In this document: in pieces, positions 56,504 to 64,000 of the stretch
How the letters are laid out: the number at the start of each line of letters is the position of its first letter
Position numbering within the stretch: the stretch's first letter is position 1
Assembly: GCF_900155885.1 (NCBI RefSeq)
Contig: NZ_FTMB01000001.1
Coordinates: forward strand, 1,612,001 to 1,676,000
DNA from: Rhizobium sp. RU20A
GTDB lineage: Bacteria > Pseudomonadota > Alphaproteobacteria > Rhizobiales > Rhizobiaceae
Length of the DNA stretch: 64,000 bases
Direction of reading: 5' to 3'
Translations under genes and position numbers: made by a program
Notes under the pieces: generated by a model
Seen by the model: the letters and a program-made list of their open reading frames with translations, nothing else
The model's database searches: none
Told to the model about the DNA's origin: nothing

Positions 56504-57355
56504 ATGACACGGCACCCCATGACCTTTCAGACACCGACCTTCGGCCCGCACCGCAATCCGCGCGCAACTATGGCAACCCCCACGCCCATCCTGACCTGCC
56601 TTGCGGTCACCACGTGCCTGTCGCTTCTGTTCATCGCGCTGCCATCACTGGATCGCACCGTCACCAGCCTGTTTTTCGTGGCCGGCCTCGGCTTTCCGGC
56701 CCGGAGCGTCCACATGCTGCAGCAGTTGCGCGCCGTCGGCCAGTACGTGCCCATGGCCTTTGCGATCGCGATGGTGCTGGGCACGATCATGAAGATCGCC
56801 TACCCGTCGCGGCCCAGCCTTTTCCCGCCGCGCTTCATGGTGTTCTTTGCCAGCCTCTATCTTCTCGGCCCCGGCCTGATCATCAACTGCATCCTGAAGC
56901 CCTTCTGGGATCGCCCGCGCCCGATCGACACGATCGATTTCGGCGGCCGCTTCACCTTCGTCGATGCCTGGAGCATGGGCGAGACGATCTTCTCCAACCG
57001 CTCCTTCGCCTCGGGTGAAGCCGCCGCCGTCGTCTGCCTCCTGCCGCTTGCGCTCTTCGTGCACCCGGCCTGGCGCCGCAGCGTCACCACGCTCCTCGTC
57101 ACCTTCGCCATCGCCGTCAGCGCCAACCGCATCGTCTTCGGCGCCCACTTCCTCTCCGACGTCCTCATCGCCAGCGCCCTCATGGCCACCCTCACCGCCA
57201 TCCTCTGGCACGCCTTCTTCGGCCGCAACGCCCCGACGGACGAGGATGTCGACCAGGCACTGAGCGCCATCGGGTTTGGCATTGCCGCGCGGGTGAAGGC
57301 TGTGGGGCGGCGCTTGTGGAATCTTGCCGGGATGATCAGAGGCGTGAGGGCGTAA
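56504..57355 (+). CDS. PAP2-family phosphatase
   Basis: A 283-residue integral membrane phosphatase with about six helices. The PAP2 motif 1 is KPFWDRPRP and motif 3 is NRIVFGAHFLSD (Arg, His, Asp kept). Motif 2, normally PSGH, reads FASGEA, so the usual acid/base His is a Glu. Relatives dephosphorylate lipid A (LpxE/LpxF) or prenyl diphosphates. With the preceding GT2 and GT39 genes a role in lipid A modification is plausible. The start is uncertain: 56504, 56519 and 56570 are all in frame and none has a clear ribosome binding site. Confidence 0.85.
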   Translation: MTRHPMTFQTPTFGPHRNPRATMATPTPILTCLAVTTCLSLLFIALPSLDRTVTSLFFVAGLGFPARSVHMLQQLRAVGQYVPMAFAIAMVLGTIMKIAYPSRPSLFPPRFMVFFASLYLLGPGLIINCILKPFWDRPRPIDTIDFGGRFTFVDAWSMGETIFSNRSFASGEAAAVVCLLPLALFVHPAWRRSVTTLLVTFAIAVSANRIVFGAHFLSDVLIASALMATLTAILWHAFFGRNAPTDEDVDQALSAIGFGIAARVKAVGRRLWNLAGMIRGVRA

Positions 57356-57374
57356 TTGACGCTCTGTCCGCCGA

Positions 57375-57767
57375 TCAGATCTGCCTCACCCGCGTAGACG
57401 ACATGGGAAGCTCAAAAGTTGCCCCACCCTGAACAAGGGCGGACTGGGTCTCGATAGTGGCCCACAGCGCAAGGATGCGCTCCATCTGCTTCAGCAATGG
57501 CGCCTTCTGTAAACCACTGGAAAGAAAGAAGCCGACGAGAAGCGACGCCCGGAAGGCGTTGTATTCAGCTTTGTTGCGCGTGATACGCCTGTCGCCTGAA
57601 ATGACAACCCAGCGGCCGTCCCGGCTCAATTCGGCAATCCATTGAAGATCGGTCGTCCCCGGACCAAACCGGTCGCGAATATGAAGGATCTCGTGCTTTC
57701 CAGCAAAAAGAGCGCTCAGGGAGCGAGCCAGGGCGGGAGGAAGATTCTCGTCAATCAGGACCTTCAA
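57375..57767 (-). CDS. DUF5615 PIN-like toxin
   Basis: A 130-residue PIN-like protein of the DUF5615 type. The N-terminal LIDENLPPALARSL and the VVISGDRRITRNKAEYNAF segment provide the acidic residues expected of a Mg2+-dependent ribonuclease. It overlaps the upstream DUF433-like gene by 4 bases, an arrangement typical of toxin-antitoxin operons in which the antitoxin comes first. Confidence 0.8.
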   Translation of the reverse strand: MKVLIDENLPPALARSLSALFAGKHEILHIRDRFGPGTTDLQWIAELSRDGRWVVISGDRRITRNKAEYNAFRASLLVGFFLSSGLQKAPLLKQMERILALWATIETQSALVQGGATFELPMSSTRVRQI

Positions 57768-58492
57768 GCCGCTCTCTTTAGGTCATTTTCGAAGTCGACC
57801 GCGTCGCGAAGAACGGCAGGTGGAACGTCAAAGATACGAGCCGCCTCTTCGACCGAGCCTTCCGCCACAACGGCGTCTGCCAGTACGACGGTCGGAACAC
57901 CAAATTCGGTTGCGATCGGCTGCCCAAAGGAACGGCGCGGATCAATGACGATCGATTGTTTTCCATGATGCGGCCGCCAGCGGACGACGGCCTCGCCCTC
58001 GATATCGAGATCCTTGAAGGTGCGCTCCACGATATCTTTGAAGACGAATTGCTTTTTCTTCAAATCCAGCAGCGTGGATACCGGCATTTTGTCGGCATTC
58101 TGCTCAACGCTATCAAGGAAAATGGTGCGCCCGTCTGTCCGAAACTTTCGCGTCGAAAACGGGCGCTCATCGCGCGCGCATTCACAGGCGTAAGCAAGGC
58201 AGTTCCGTATCGCTTGCAGTCCGACGCCCGCATCGAGAAAAGCTTTCACGAAACGAAGTTCGATCAGGTCGCGAAAACCGATCTCAAGATGCCCCTCCTC
58301 GATCCCCGCATGCTCACTGCGCCAAAGCGGCGGCATGGTGATGGGCTTACCCGCGTTGCTGTAAGTGTAACCACCAAGCCAGCGCCTAAGATTACGCGGC
58401 TTCATTCGCAAGAGACGCGCAGCCTCGGGAGCAGTGTAGGATCCCACACCGATTGTATCGGAAACCAAATCTCGAGCCTGGGCATTCACCAT
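57764..58492 (-). CDS. DUF433-type antitoxin with MerR-like HTH
   Basis: A 242-residue protein with an N-terminal MerR-like helix-turn-helix (GVGSYTAPEAARLLRMKPRNLRRWLGGY) and a C-terminal DUF433-like domain (SIVIDPRRSFGQPIATEFGVPTVVLADAVVAEGSVEEAARIFDVPPAVLRDAVDFENDL). DUF433 proteins are antitoxins of DUF5615 PIN-like toxins; here the extra HTH suggests autoregulation. The pair is AT-richer upstream and sits next to a tRNA gene, hinting at acquisition by transfer. Confidence 0.8.
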   Translation of the reverse strand: MVNAQARDLVSDTIGVGSYTAPEAARLLRMKPRNLRRWLGGYTYSNAGKPITMPPLWRSEHAGIEEGHLEIGFRDLIELRFVKAFLDAGVGLQAIRNCLAYACECARDERPFSTRKFRTDGRTIFLDSVEQNADKMPVSTLLDLKKKQFVFKDIVERTFKDLDIEGEAVVRWRPHHGKQSIVIDPRRSFGQPIATEFGVPTVVLADAVVAEGSVEEAARIFDVPPAVLRDAVDFENDLKRAA

Positions 58493-58639
58493 AAACGCGA
58501 GCCTACCTGTAAATCAGACGTTCGCAAGAGCTTAATGCTCGCATCGCAACGCGTTTAATATGACCCGGAAGACCACAATTGCTATCAGCCAAATGCAATG
58601 CATCGAGCAAGGGTCGCATCAAAAAAATAATCAGCGGAA

Positions 58640-58716
58640 TGGTAGCGGAGGAGGGATTCGAACCCCCGACACAAGGATTATGATTCCTCTGCTCTAACCT
58701 ACTGAGCTACTCCGCC
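58640..58716 (-). tRNA. tRNA-Met (CAT anticodon)
   Basis: A 77-base cloverleaf on the minus strand with encoded CCA. Acceptor GGCGGAG pairs with CTCCGCT-side bases, the D-loop has AGCTCAGTAGGTTAGAGC, the anticodon stem GAGGA/TCCTT encloses ATCATAA (anticodon CAT) and the T-arm is GGGGGTTCGAATCCC-like. G1-C72 pairing argues against initiator tRNA. Elongator Met is preferred; a lysidine-modified tRNA-Ile2 cannot be excluded by anticodon alone. A T-rich stretch (TTATTTTTTT) follows the CCA end. Confidence 0.93.
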
Positions 58717-58751
58717 GGGCGGTCACGGGAAAAGCCGTGCCAGCGGGGCGG

Positions 58752-58781
58752 TGTATAGGTCGGCGGATTGGCTGGTGTCAA
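58752..58781 (-). promoter_or_regulatory. Sigma-70-type promoter of tRNA-Met
   Basis: On the minus strand TTGACA (58781-58776), an 18-base spacer and TATACA (58757-58752) lie about 36 bases before the tRNA 5' end. This is close to consensus for a housekeeping promoter. Confidence 0.7.
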
Positions 58782-58937
58782 CATCGCGGCGACACTTTTT
58801 TGAGGATCGGCTGACGCTTCCTGCGCCGCCGGGAAGACAGCCGATTCGCCGGCCAGGCGACATGGTCGCGCACAGCCGGCCGAATGCACCGGAAACGCCC
58901 CGGAATGGGCGCTGCAGCGCGCGCCGCGCGGCGATGG

Positions 58938-60134
58938 TCAGGCGGCTGCCGGTTGGGCGAGGATGGCCTTCAGGGCGTCCTCCGCGCCCTTCTCGCGCTC
59001 GGAGCGGCGGATGAAGCCGCCGCCATAGACGCGGGCGTCTTCGCCGATGCCGGAATAGAGGACGCAGGCCTGGCCGGCCGCGATTCCCGCCTCGCCCTCG
59101 GCGAGCTCCACATAGAGGCCTTCGCCATCGCGCGCCAGCACGGCCGGGGCCGGCTGGCGGGTGGAGCGTACCTTGGCGAAACAGGGAAAGCCACCGGCCG
59201 CCGCATCGTCGATCGTGCCGTCGCCCAGCCAGTTGATGTCGCGCAGATAGACACGGCGCGTTTCCAGCGCCTCCTTCGGCCCGACGATCACCCGGCGCGA
59301 GCGCGCATCGAGATAGACGACATAGAGCGGCTCGCCCGTGGCGATGCCGATGCCGCGCCGCTGGCCGATCGTGTAGTGCAAGATGCCCTCGTGCCGGCCA
59401 AGCACGCGCCCGTCGAGATGCACGATCTCGCCGGAGAGCGAGGCATCCGGCTTCAGCTTGGCGACGATGTCGCTGTACTTGCCCTGCGGCACGAAGCAGA
59501 TGTCCTGGCTGTCGGCCTTGGCAGCGACGACGAGGCCCATCTCGTCGGCGAGCGCGCGCGTTTCGGCCTTGGTCAGGTGCCCCAGCGGAAAGCGCAGGTA
59601 ATCCACCTGCTCCTGCGTGGTGGCGAAGAGGAAATAGCTTTGGTCGCGCTCGGCATCGGCAGGGCGATAGAGTGCGCGGCGCCCCGGTACGGCGCTGTCC
59701 GGGCTCGGCCGCGAGCGGATATAATGGCCGGTCGCCAGCGCGTCGGCACCGAGATCGCGCGCGGTCGCCAGAAGATCGGCAAACTTGACCGTCTGGTTGC
59801 AGGCAATGCAGGGCACCGGGGTTTCGCCGGCCACATAGCTTTCGGCGAAGGGATTGATCACCTGCTCGCGGAAGCGCTGCTCGTAGTCGAGCACGTAATG
59901 GGGAATGCCGAGCGTTTCGCACACGCGCCGGGCATCGTCGATGTCCTGGCCCGCGCAGCACGAGCCGGCCCGGTGCACCGCGGCACCGTGGTCATAAAGC
60001 TGCAGCGTGATGCCGAGCACGTCATAGCCCTCGCGCTTCAGCAGGCCGGCGACGACGGAGGAATCGACACCCCCGGACATGGCGACGACGACGCGCGTGT
60101 CCTCGGGCTTCCGGTCGAAATCGAGACTGTTCAC
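58938..60134 (-). CDS. mnmA: tRNA 2-thiouridine(34) synthase MnmA
   Basis: A 398-residue enzyme that thiolates U34 of Lys, Glu and Gln tRNAs. The PP-loop [15 protein letters not shown], the catalytic Cys in [25 protein letters not shown] and the second Cys in [12 protein letters not shown] are intact; a C-terminal beta-barrel domain follows. It is transcribed toward the tRNA-Met gene. Sulfur could come from the IscS-Tus relay; a TusA-like gene is in this window but far away. Confidence 0.96.
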   Translation of the reverse strand: MNSLDFDRKPEDTRVVVAMSGGVDSSVVAGLLKREGYDVLGITLQLYDHGAAVHRAGSCCAGQDIDDARRVCETLGIPHYVLDYEQRFREQVINPFAESYVAGETPVPCIACNQTVKFADLLATARDLGADALATGHYIRSRPSPDSAVPGRRALYRPADAERDQSYFLFATTQEQVDYLRFPLGHLTKAETRALADEMGLVVAAKADSQDICFVPQGKYSDIVAKLKPDASLSGEIVHLDGRVLGRHEGILHYTIGQRRGIGIATGEPLYVVYLDARSRRVIVGPKEALETRRVYLRDINWLGDGTIDDAAAGGFPCFAKVRSTRQPAPAVLARDGEGLYVELAEGEAGIAAGQACVLYSGIGEDARVYGGGFIRRSEREKGAEDALKAILAQPAAA

Positions 60135-60316
60135 GGCGTTGTTCCGCTTCCTTCGCCGCCCGGCTGATCGTCTCAGGCACGGCGGGCTTGAACCTTCAAA
60201 ATGGGCGAGAGGCGCAGATCCGCGCCATCACCGACCGGCCGGTCGGCACCGAAGGCCGAAAGGCACCGCGCCGGCTCCGGGGTCCGCCCGCGGCAGTCCC
60301 CTCGCCCATATAGAAA

Positions 60317-60352
60317 GTTGCGCGGCGGCGGACAAGCCCGCAGCCGCGCAAC
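60317..60352 (-). terminator. Rho-independent terminator of the LuxR-type gene
   Basis: A perfect 10-bp stem GTTGCGCGGC/GCCGCGCAAC lies 17 bases after the stop of the regulator gene. On the minus strand it is followed by TTTCTATAT. The rest of 60135-60368 shows no gene. Confidence 0.7.
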
Positions 60353-60368
60353 GCCCGCCCCCGCAGGA

Positions 60369-61106
60369 TCAGAGAAGCTTGAGCCGGATGGCCCGGGCAA
60401 TGGCCTGCATCCGGTTGACGGCGCCGAGCTTGCGCGTTGCCGTCTTGAAATAGCTGGAGACCGTGTAGGCGGAAATGCCGAGGATGATGGCGATTTCATC
60501 GCTGCTCTTGCCCGCCGCCGCCCAGCGCAGACATTCGACCTCGCGCATCGACAGGCGCTCCGTCGCGGTCACACGGCTTGCCATGGCGCGCTCGTAGCGG
60601 TCCATGATCTGCAACAGCGAGAAATAGAGCCGCGGCACCTCATCGGCATCCGGCAGCGCGCGGCTTCCGGCAAGGGTCAGCACCACGCCCTGCTCGTCGC
60701 CCGTCAGCATCATCACGGCGAAGATCGAGACCATGCCAAGGCCGGTAAAGGCGGCGTGCAGGCCGTGATCCTGCCGCCGGTCGGCCGACAGCATGAGGGC
60801 AATGTCGCCATAGACAGGCAGGCGCGTCTGCCGCACGCGATCGACGAGGAGACTTGCCGCAAACACGTCGGCCTGATCGTACTGGCGCACCAGATCGGCC
60901 GGCCAGTTGGACAGGATCAGACGATCCTGGAACCGCTGCACGTCGCTGGAAGGCGGACGCGCGACCATGAAATGCGAAAAACCCGCATCCGTCGTCATCT
61001 GACGCAGGAGCCGGAGGATTTCGTAGTCCGTCTGGACCGCGCCCTTGCCGTCGCCCGCCACCGGTGAAGTGCTCCCCGACAACGGGGGCAGCATGTCATT
61101 TTTCAT
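60369..61106 (-). CDS. LuxR-family transcriptional regulator
   Basis: A 245-residue regulator with an N-terminal autoinducer-binding-like domain (SHFMVARPPSSDVQRFQDRLILSNWPADLVRQYDQADVF) and a C-terminal LuxR HTH (LSMREVECLRWAAAGKSSDEIAIILGISAYTVSSYFKTATRKLGAVNRMQAIARAIRL). No LuxI-type synthase is in the window, so it would be an orphan receptor. The start at 61106 gives the usual length. It is divergent from sciP across 400 bp. Confidence 0.9.
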   Translation of the reverse strand: MKNDMLPPLSGSTSPVAGDGKGAVQTDYEILRLLRQMTTDAGFSHFMVARPPSSDVQRFQDRLILSNWPADLVRQYDQADVFAASLLVDRVRQTRLPVYGDIALMLSADRRQDHGLHAAFTGLGMVSIFAVMMLTGDEQGVVLTLAGSRALPDADEVPRLYFSLLQIMDRYERAMASRVTATERLSMREVECLRWAAAGKSSDEIAIILGISAYTVSSYFKTATRKLGAVNRMQAIARAIRLKLL

Positions 61107-61442
61107 AGCCCAACCCAACATCCGGCGCGAAGGCCGGCAAATGCAATTTGTTTCCTGCCCTCGAGAATCCGCACAGACACGAAGCCTCGCAAATATCCCG
61201 CGTCCTTTTGCCAATGAAGCGCAGGATATCGTCAGTAGCATCGCCGACCAGATGAGACCCTGGCACAGCATCGCCGCCTGACGGCACCGGGATGTAAGGC
61301 AGCTCGCCCATTTTCCGTTTTGCGTTTCATAGCATCATCTTTGCACCGCTCCCATTCCGTAGGATTGGGGAGGTAAATGCCTTGCAAAGCAACAAACTCC
61401 TCGGCAGCGACCGGTTGCAACCGGCAGAAGCCGCTTATTCGT

Positions 61443-61457
61443 TTAGGCAAATGTTAA
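61443..61457 (+). promoter_or_regulatory. CtrA-box-like site upstream of sciP
   Basis: TTAG-N7-TTAA (61443-61446 and 61454-61457) matches the CtrA consensus TTAA-N7-TTAA at seven of eight bases with exact spacing, about 50 bases before the sciP start. In Caulobacter sciP is activated by CtrA. Binding here is inferred. It lies in the 403-bp gap 61107-61509, in which no gene is seen. Confidence 0.5.
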
Positions 61458-61509
61458 AGGTGGGGCCCTAGAGTGGCGCCAATGGTCTTGTGTGTATGTA
61501 GAGAGTCCA

Positions 61510-61785
61510 ATGACCGAAATGATTAGACCCCGCGTAAAGTATGTCATCGGCCCCGATGGCAGCCCCCTGACGATTGCCGATCTACCGCCGGCCAATACAC
61601 GGCGCTGGGTGATCCGTCGAAAGGCTGAAGTCGTCGCCGCTGTCCGCGGGGGCCTCCTGAGCCTGGAAGAAGCGTGCGAACGCTACACGCTGACCGTGGA
61701 AGAGTTTCTGTCCTGGCAGTCCTCCATCAACGATCACGGCCTTGCAGGCCTGCGCACGACCCGCATCCAGCAGTATCGCCACTGA
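61510..61785 (+). CDS. sciP: CtrA inhibitor SciP (DUF1153)
   Basis: A 91-residue DUF1153 protein. PRVKYVIGPDGSPLTIADLPPANTRRWVIRRKAEVVAAVRGGLLSLEEACERY covers the family core with a helix-turn-helix-like region; it ends in RTTRIQQYRH. In Caulobacter SciP binds CtrA on promoters and blocks transcription in G1 cells. The start at 61510 follows GAGAG. Its closeness to ctrA (1.5 kb) and a CtrA-like upstream box are consistent with a feedback pair. Confidence 0.9.
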   Translation: MTEMIRPRVKYVIGPDGSPLTIADLPPANTRRWVIRRKAEVVAAVRGGLLSLEEACERYTLTVEEFLSWQSSINDHGLAGLRTTRIQQYRH

Positions 61786-62022
61786 CGACGACAGCCAGCG
61801 ACTGCTCCGCCCGGACCGGCGATCGCGCCGCGCCCGGACATGCGCGCAGGTGAGCTGAAGGCGCTGACCATTCGCCTCCCGCCCTCACCTGCCCGCGTCC
61901 CTCGGCCGCCTTTCCCCTCCTCCCCTGCCTGCATTCGCGTCTCCGTGACAGGCCGTAACCTTGGCACATCCCCGCGCCGGACCTACATTCCCCTCATGGC
62001 CACGACCAGGGAGATTGGCGCG

Positions 62023-62304
62023 ATGGAAATCCTGACAAGCGAAGAGGGCGCCCACGGGCGCTACAGCGTGACGGTCGATGGCCACGAGGCCGCGATGACC
62101 TATTCGCGCACCTCACCCGAACTCATCATCATCGATCACACCGCCGTTCCCGATGCGCTGCGCGGCAAGGGTGTCGGCCAGGCGCTTGCCGAACATGCGG
62201 TGCATGCCGCTCGCGCCGGTGGCTGGAAAATCATGCCGCTCTGCCCCTTCATGCGTGCGCAGATGCAGCGCCATGCCGATTGGCAGGATGTGGCCAAGAG
62301 CTAG
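62023..62304 (+). CDS. GNAT-like N-acetyltransferase (COG2388)
   Basis: A 93-residue short GNAT protein of the YjdJ/COG2388 type. The acetyl-CoA-binding segment LRGKGVGQALAEHAVHAAR and the IMPLCPFMRAQMQRH block are diagnostic. The ATG at 62023 has GGGAG upstream; an ATG at 61996 has none. The substrate is unknown. A strong hairpin follows. Confidence 0.87.
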   Translation: MEILTSEEGAHGRYSVTVDGHEAAMTYSRTSPELIIIDHTAVPDALRGKGVGQALAEHAVHAARAGGWKIMPLCPFMRAQMQRHADWQDVAKS

Positions 62305-62390
62305 ATCTGACCGGGCGAGATGCGACGAGGGCGGCTGATACCCCCGCCCCCGCAAGACGGCGCCTTCGGCGCAAATCCAGCGCAAACGCA

Positions 62391-62437
62391 GGCATCCACC
62401 GCACGGATCCGGTCGGGTCCGTGCGGTGGATGCCTTT
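62391..62437. terminator. Strong bidirectional hairpin
   Basis: A perfect 17-bp stem (GGCATCCACCGCACGGA at 62391-62407 and its complement at 62418-62434) with a 10-base loop, followed by TTT. It lies between the convergent GNAT and FliJ-like genes and likely ends both transcripts. Confidence 0.75.
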
Positions 62438-62474
62438 GAAAGGCGCCCGCTTCAGCGATCAGTCGGCCGGGCGC

Positions 62475-62825
62475 TCACGCGCGCAGACGAACCGAGCTGT
62501 CGCGCTCTTCGAGGGCCGCAGCCTTCTGGAATTCGGCCTTGACCTCTTCCAGGGCGATTTCGGCCGCGTCCTGCTGCACCTTCAACTCGCGGATCGACAC
62601 CTGCAGATTGTCGGCACGCTGGCGCGCCGCCTTTGCAAAGGTCGGATAGGCGAAATGAGAGGGATCGGAAATGCCCGACTTCTTCTCTTCGATGGCGATC
62701 TGGCTTTCCAGATCCTTCGCCATCCGTTCGAACTCGGCCATCATCATCTGAAGCTGGTTCAGCTGACGCTGCTTTTCCTTGACCTGAAATTCCTTCAGGC
62801 GCGTAAGGCTCTCACGTGACTTCAT
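62475..62825 (-). CDS. FliJ-like coiled-coil protein
   Basis: A 116-residue, almost wholly alpha-helical protein (RLKEFQVKEKQRQLNQLQMMMAEFERMAKDLESQI, then ADNLQVSIRELKVQQDAAEIALEEVKAEFQKA). This matches the FliJ-like flagellar export chaperone found beside ctrA in rhizobia. The start at 62825 (MKSRESLTRLK) suits the family. fliI, its usual partner, is not next to it. Divergent from ctrA across 442 bp, so a shared control region is likely. Confidence 0.75.
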   Translation of the reverse strand: MKSRESLTRLKEFQVKEKQRQLNQLQMMMAEFERMAKDLESQIAIEEKKSGISDPSHFAYPTFAKAARQRADNLQVSIRELKVQQDAAEIALEEVKAEFQKAAALEERDSSVRLRA

Positions 62826-63033
62826 ACGCAATACTCCGTGGATAGCGAGACCCCGGTTTCTAGAAGCCGTGCCGGAATTCATCCCCGCGCGGACCCTTAA
62901 CGATTTTTTTCCACCGGCCTTAATCAAATCCTACCGGCGGTAACCTTTCGTTTACGGGCATCGTTAATCATAGGGGTGATGATTTAAGGCTCAGTAAATC
63001 ACGGACCGAATTTATCGGGGGCGTCGATTTGAT

Positions 63034-63180
63034 GAGTCGGCTGAATCACTTAATCGCATCTGCTCACGTCGAACATGAAGGTCGGCAATTCGGATTCCTG
63101 TTTGTTTTCAGAGGACTGCGAAAAAAAATTAACATTCTCGATACACCTTGCCAGAGGGAATCAGAATTTGTTAACCATTT
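63034..63180 (+). promoter_or_regulatory. ctrA upstream control region with GANTC sites
   Basis: In the 442-bp gap before ctrA are four GANTC sites for CcrM-type methylation: GAGTC 63034, GAATC 63043, GATTC 63093, GAATC 63158. A TTAACCAT sequence (63171-63178) resembles a CtrA half-site, and further TTAAC motifs occur near 62898 and 63130. No gene is seen in the gap. The pattern fits methylation-dependent, autoregulated control of ctrA as known from alphaproteobacteria. Confidence 0.5.
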
Positions 63181-63267
63181 CGTGGCAGCCTCCAAATCAG
63201 GACATAACTGGATCCGTATCGCGTTGTGGGCGAGCTCGACCTTGCGGCGGCGGAATAGGGGATAATT

Positions 63268-63969
63268 ATGCGGGTTCTACTGATCGAAGACGATAGCGCG
63301 ACGGCACAGAGCATCGAACTGATGCTGAAGTCGGAGAGCTTCAACGTCTACACCACCGATCTGGGTGAGGAAGGCGTCGATCTCGGGAAGCTCTATGATT
63401 ACGACATCATCCTTCTCGATCTCAATCTTCCGGATATGTCGGGCTACGAGGTGCTGCGCACGCTGCGTCTTTCCAAGGTGAAGACGCCAATCCTCATCCT
63501 CTCCGGCATGGCCGGCATCGAGGACAAGGTTCGCGGCCTCGGCTTCGGCGCCGACGATTACATGACGAAGCCCTTCCACAAGGACGAGCTGGTGGCCCGC
63601 ATCCACGCGATCGTTCGCCGGTCCAAGGGTCACGCCCAGTCGGTCATCGCCACGGGCGATCTCGTGGTGAACCTTGATGCCAAGACCGTCGAAGTCGGCG
63701 GCCAGCGCGTTCACCTGACGGGCAAGGAATACCAGATGCTCGAGCTGCTCTCGCTGCGCAAGGGCACGACGCTCACCAAGGAAATGTTCCTCAACCACCT
63801 CTATGGCGGCATGGACGAACCCGAACTGAAGATCATCGACGTCTTCATCTGCAAGCTGCGCAAGAAGCTGGCCAACGCCGCCGGCGGTGCCAACTACATC
63901 GAAACCGTCTGGGGCCGCGGCTATGTGCTGCGCGAGCCCGACAGCAACGAATATCAGGAAACGGCCTGA
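63268..63969 (+). CDS. ctrA: Cell-cycle response regulator CtrA
   Basis: A 233-residue OmpR-type response regulator, the master regulator of the alphaproteobacterial cell cycle. The receiver domain has phospho-acceptor D51 ([17 protein letters not shown]) and the [22 protein letters not shown] linker; the DNA-binding winged helix includes [30 protein letters not shown] and [12 protein letters not shown]. The ATG at 63268 follows AGGGGA. The C-terminus is ETA rather than the AA tail known as a ClpXP signal in Caulobacter. Confidence 0.98.
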   Translation: MRVLLIEDDSATAQSIELMLKSESFNVYTTDLGEEGVDLGKLYDYDIILLDLNLPDMSGYEVLRTLRLSKVKTPILILSGMAGIEDKVRGLGFGADDYMTKPFHKDELVARIHAIVRRSKGHAQSVIATGDLVVNLDAKTVEVGGQRVHLTGKEYQMLELLSLRKGTTLTKEMFLNHLYGGMDEPELKIIDVFICKLRKKLANAAGGANYIETVWGRGYVLREPDSNEYQETA

Positions 63970-64000
63970 TCATTTTGCCGCGTTCCTCGCGCGCGGCCAA

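Noticed and set aside
58640-58716. Reading the CAT tRNA as initiator tRNA-fMet
   Set aside because: The first acceptor pair is G-C rather than the unpaired 1-72 position of bacterial initiators, and the anticodon stem lacks the three consecutive G-C pairs.
63029-63265. Short plus-strand open frames just upstream of ctrA
   Set aside because: They lie in AT-rich control sequence with GANTC sites, lack ribosome binding sites and show no protein-like conservation.

Overview
The window reads as chromosomal DNA of a GC-rich alphaproteobacterium, most likely a member of Rhizobiaceae. This rests on gene content and order: ctrA, sciP and cpdR-type cell-cycle regulators; the cobaltochelatase pair cobS/cobT beside a J-domain protein and bolA; aroK-aroB followed by a CorC-like protein; xerD-accA; ftsEX; rpmB next to a DUF3108 gene; and several families of short palindromic intergenic repeats of the kind common in rhizobia. 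The species cannot be fixed from the sequence alone.

Layout. 1-4466: end of lysA, a small PepSY-like secreted protein and a large TIGR02302 membrane protein. 4759-12157: cpdR, hpt, ftsE/ftsX, a YdcF-like protein, plsC, a ChaC-like cyclotransferase and DUF2125. 12220-18138: tyrC/hisC, a methyltransferase, gloB and a cupin, an EamA exporter, DUF3108. 18309-20075: an NlpC/P60-like amidase, rpmB with a clear promoter, and a YhhQ-type queuosine-precursor transporter whose start codon lies inside a predicted preQ1-I pseudoknot. 20091-25499: a phytase-like esterase, cobT, cobS, a J-domain protein, bolA. 25539-33029: corC-like, aroB, aroK, xerD, accA, an L,D-transpeptidase, TusA-like. 33030-34108 is accessory (repeat, orphan antitoxin with a possible toxin remnant, YunG-like). 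34109-38336: COG0523 GTPase, D,D-carboxypeptidase, M20 amidohydrolase, Lrp/AsnC regulator. 38637-41450: a cbiMNQO cobalt uptake operon under a cobalamin riboswitch.

41556-53042 is the most distinctive metabolic region. After a class C beta-lactamase-like hydrolase comes a run of minus-strand genes: a histone-deacetylase/acetylpolyamine amidohydrolase-like enzyme, a complete polyamine-type ABC importer, a YtcJ-like amidohydrolase and a 971-residue fusion of a small-molecule kinase, an M23-like middle domain and a class III aminotransferase. I read it as an amine uptake and degradation module whose substrate is unknown. Next to it lies a 269-bp palindromic element.

53611-57355 holds a probable lipid or polysaccharide modification locus: a GT2 glycosyltransferase, a LAB_N-GT39 fusion and a PAP2 phosphatase with an altered motif. 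57375-58492 is a DUF5615/DUF433 toxin-antitoxin pair beside tRNA-Met. 58938-63969 returns to the core genome: mnmA, a LuxR regulator, sciP, a GNAT protein, a FliJ-like protein and ctrA, with a CtrA-like box before sciP and a cluster of GANTC sites before ctrA.
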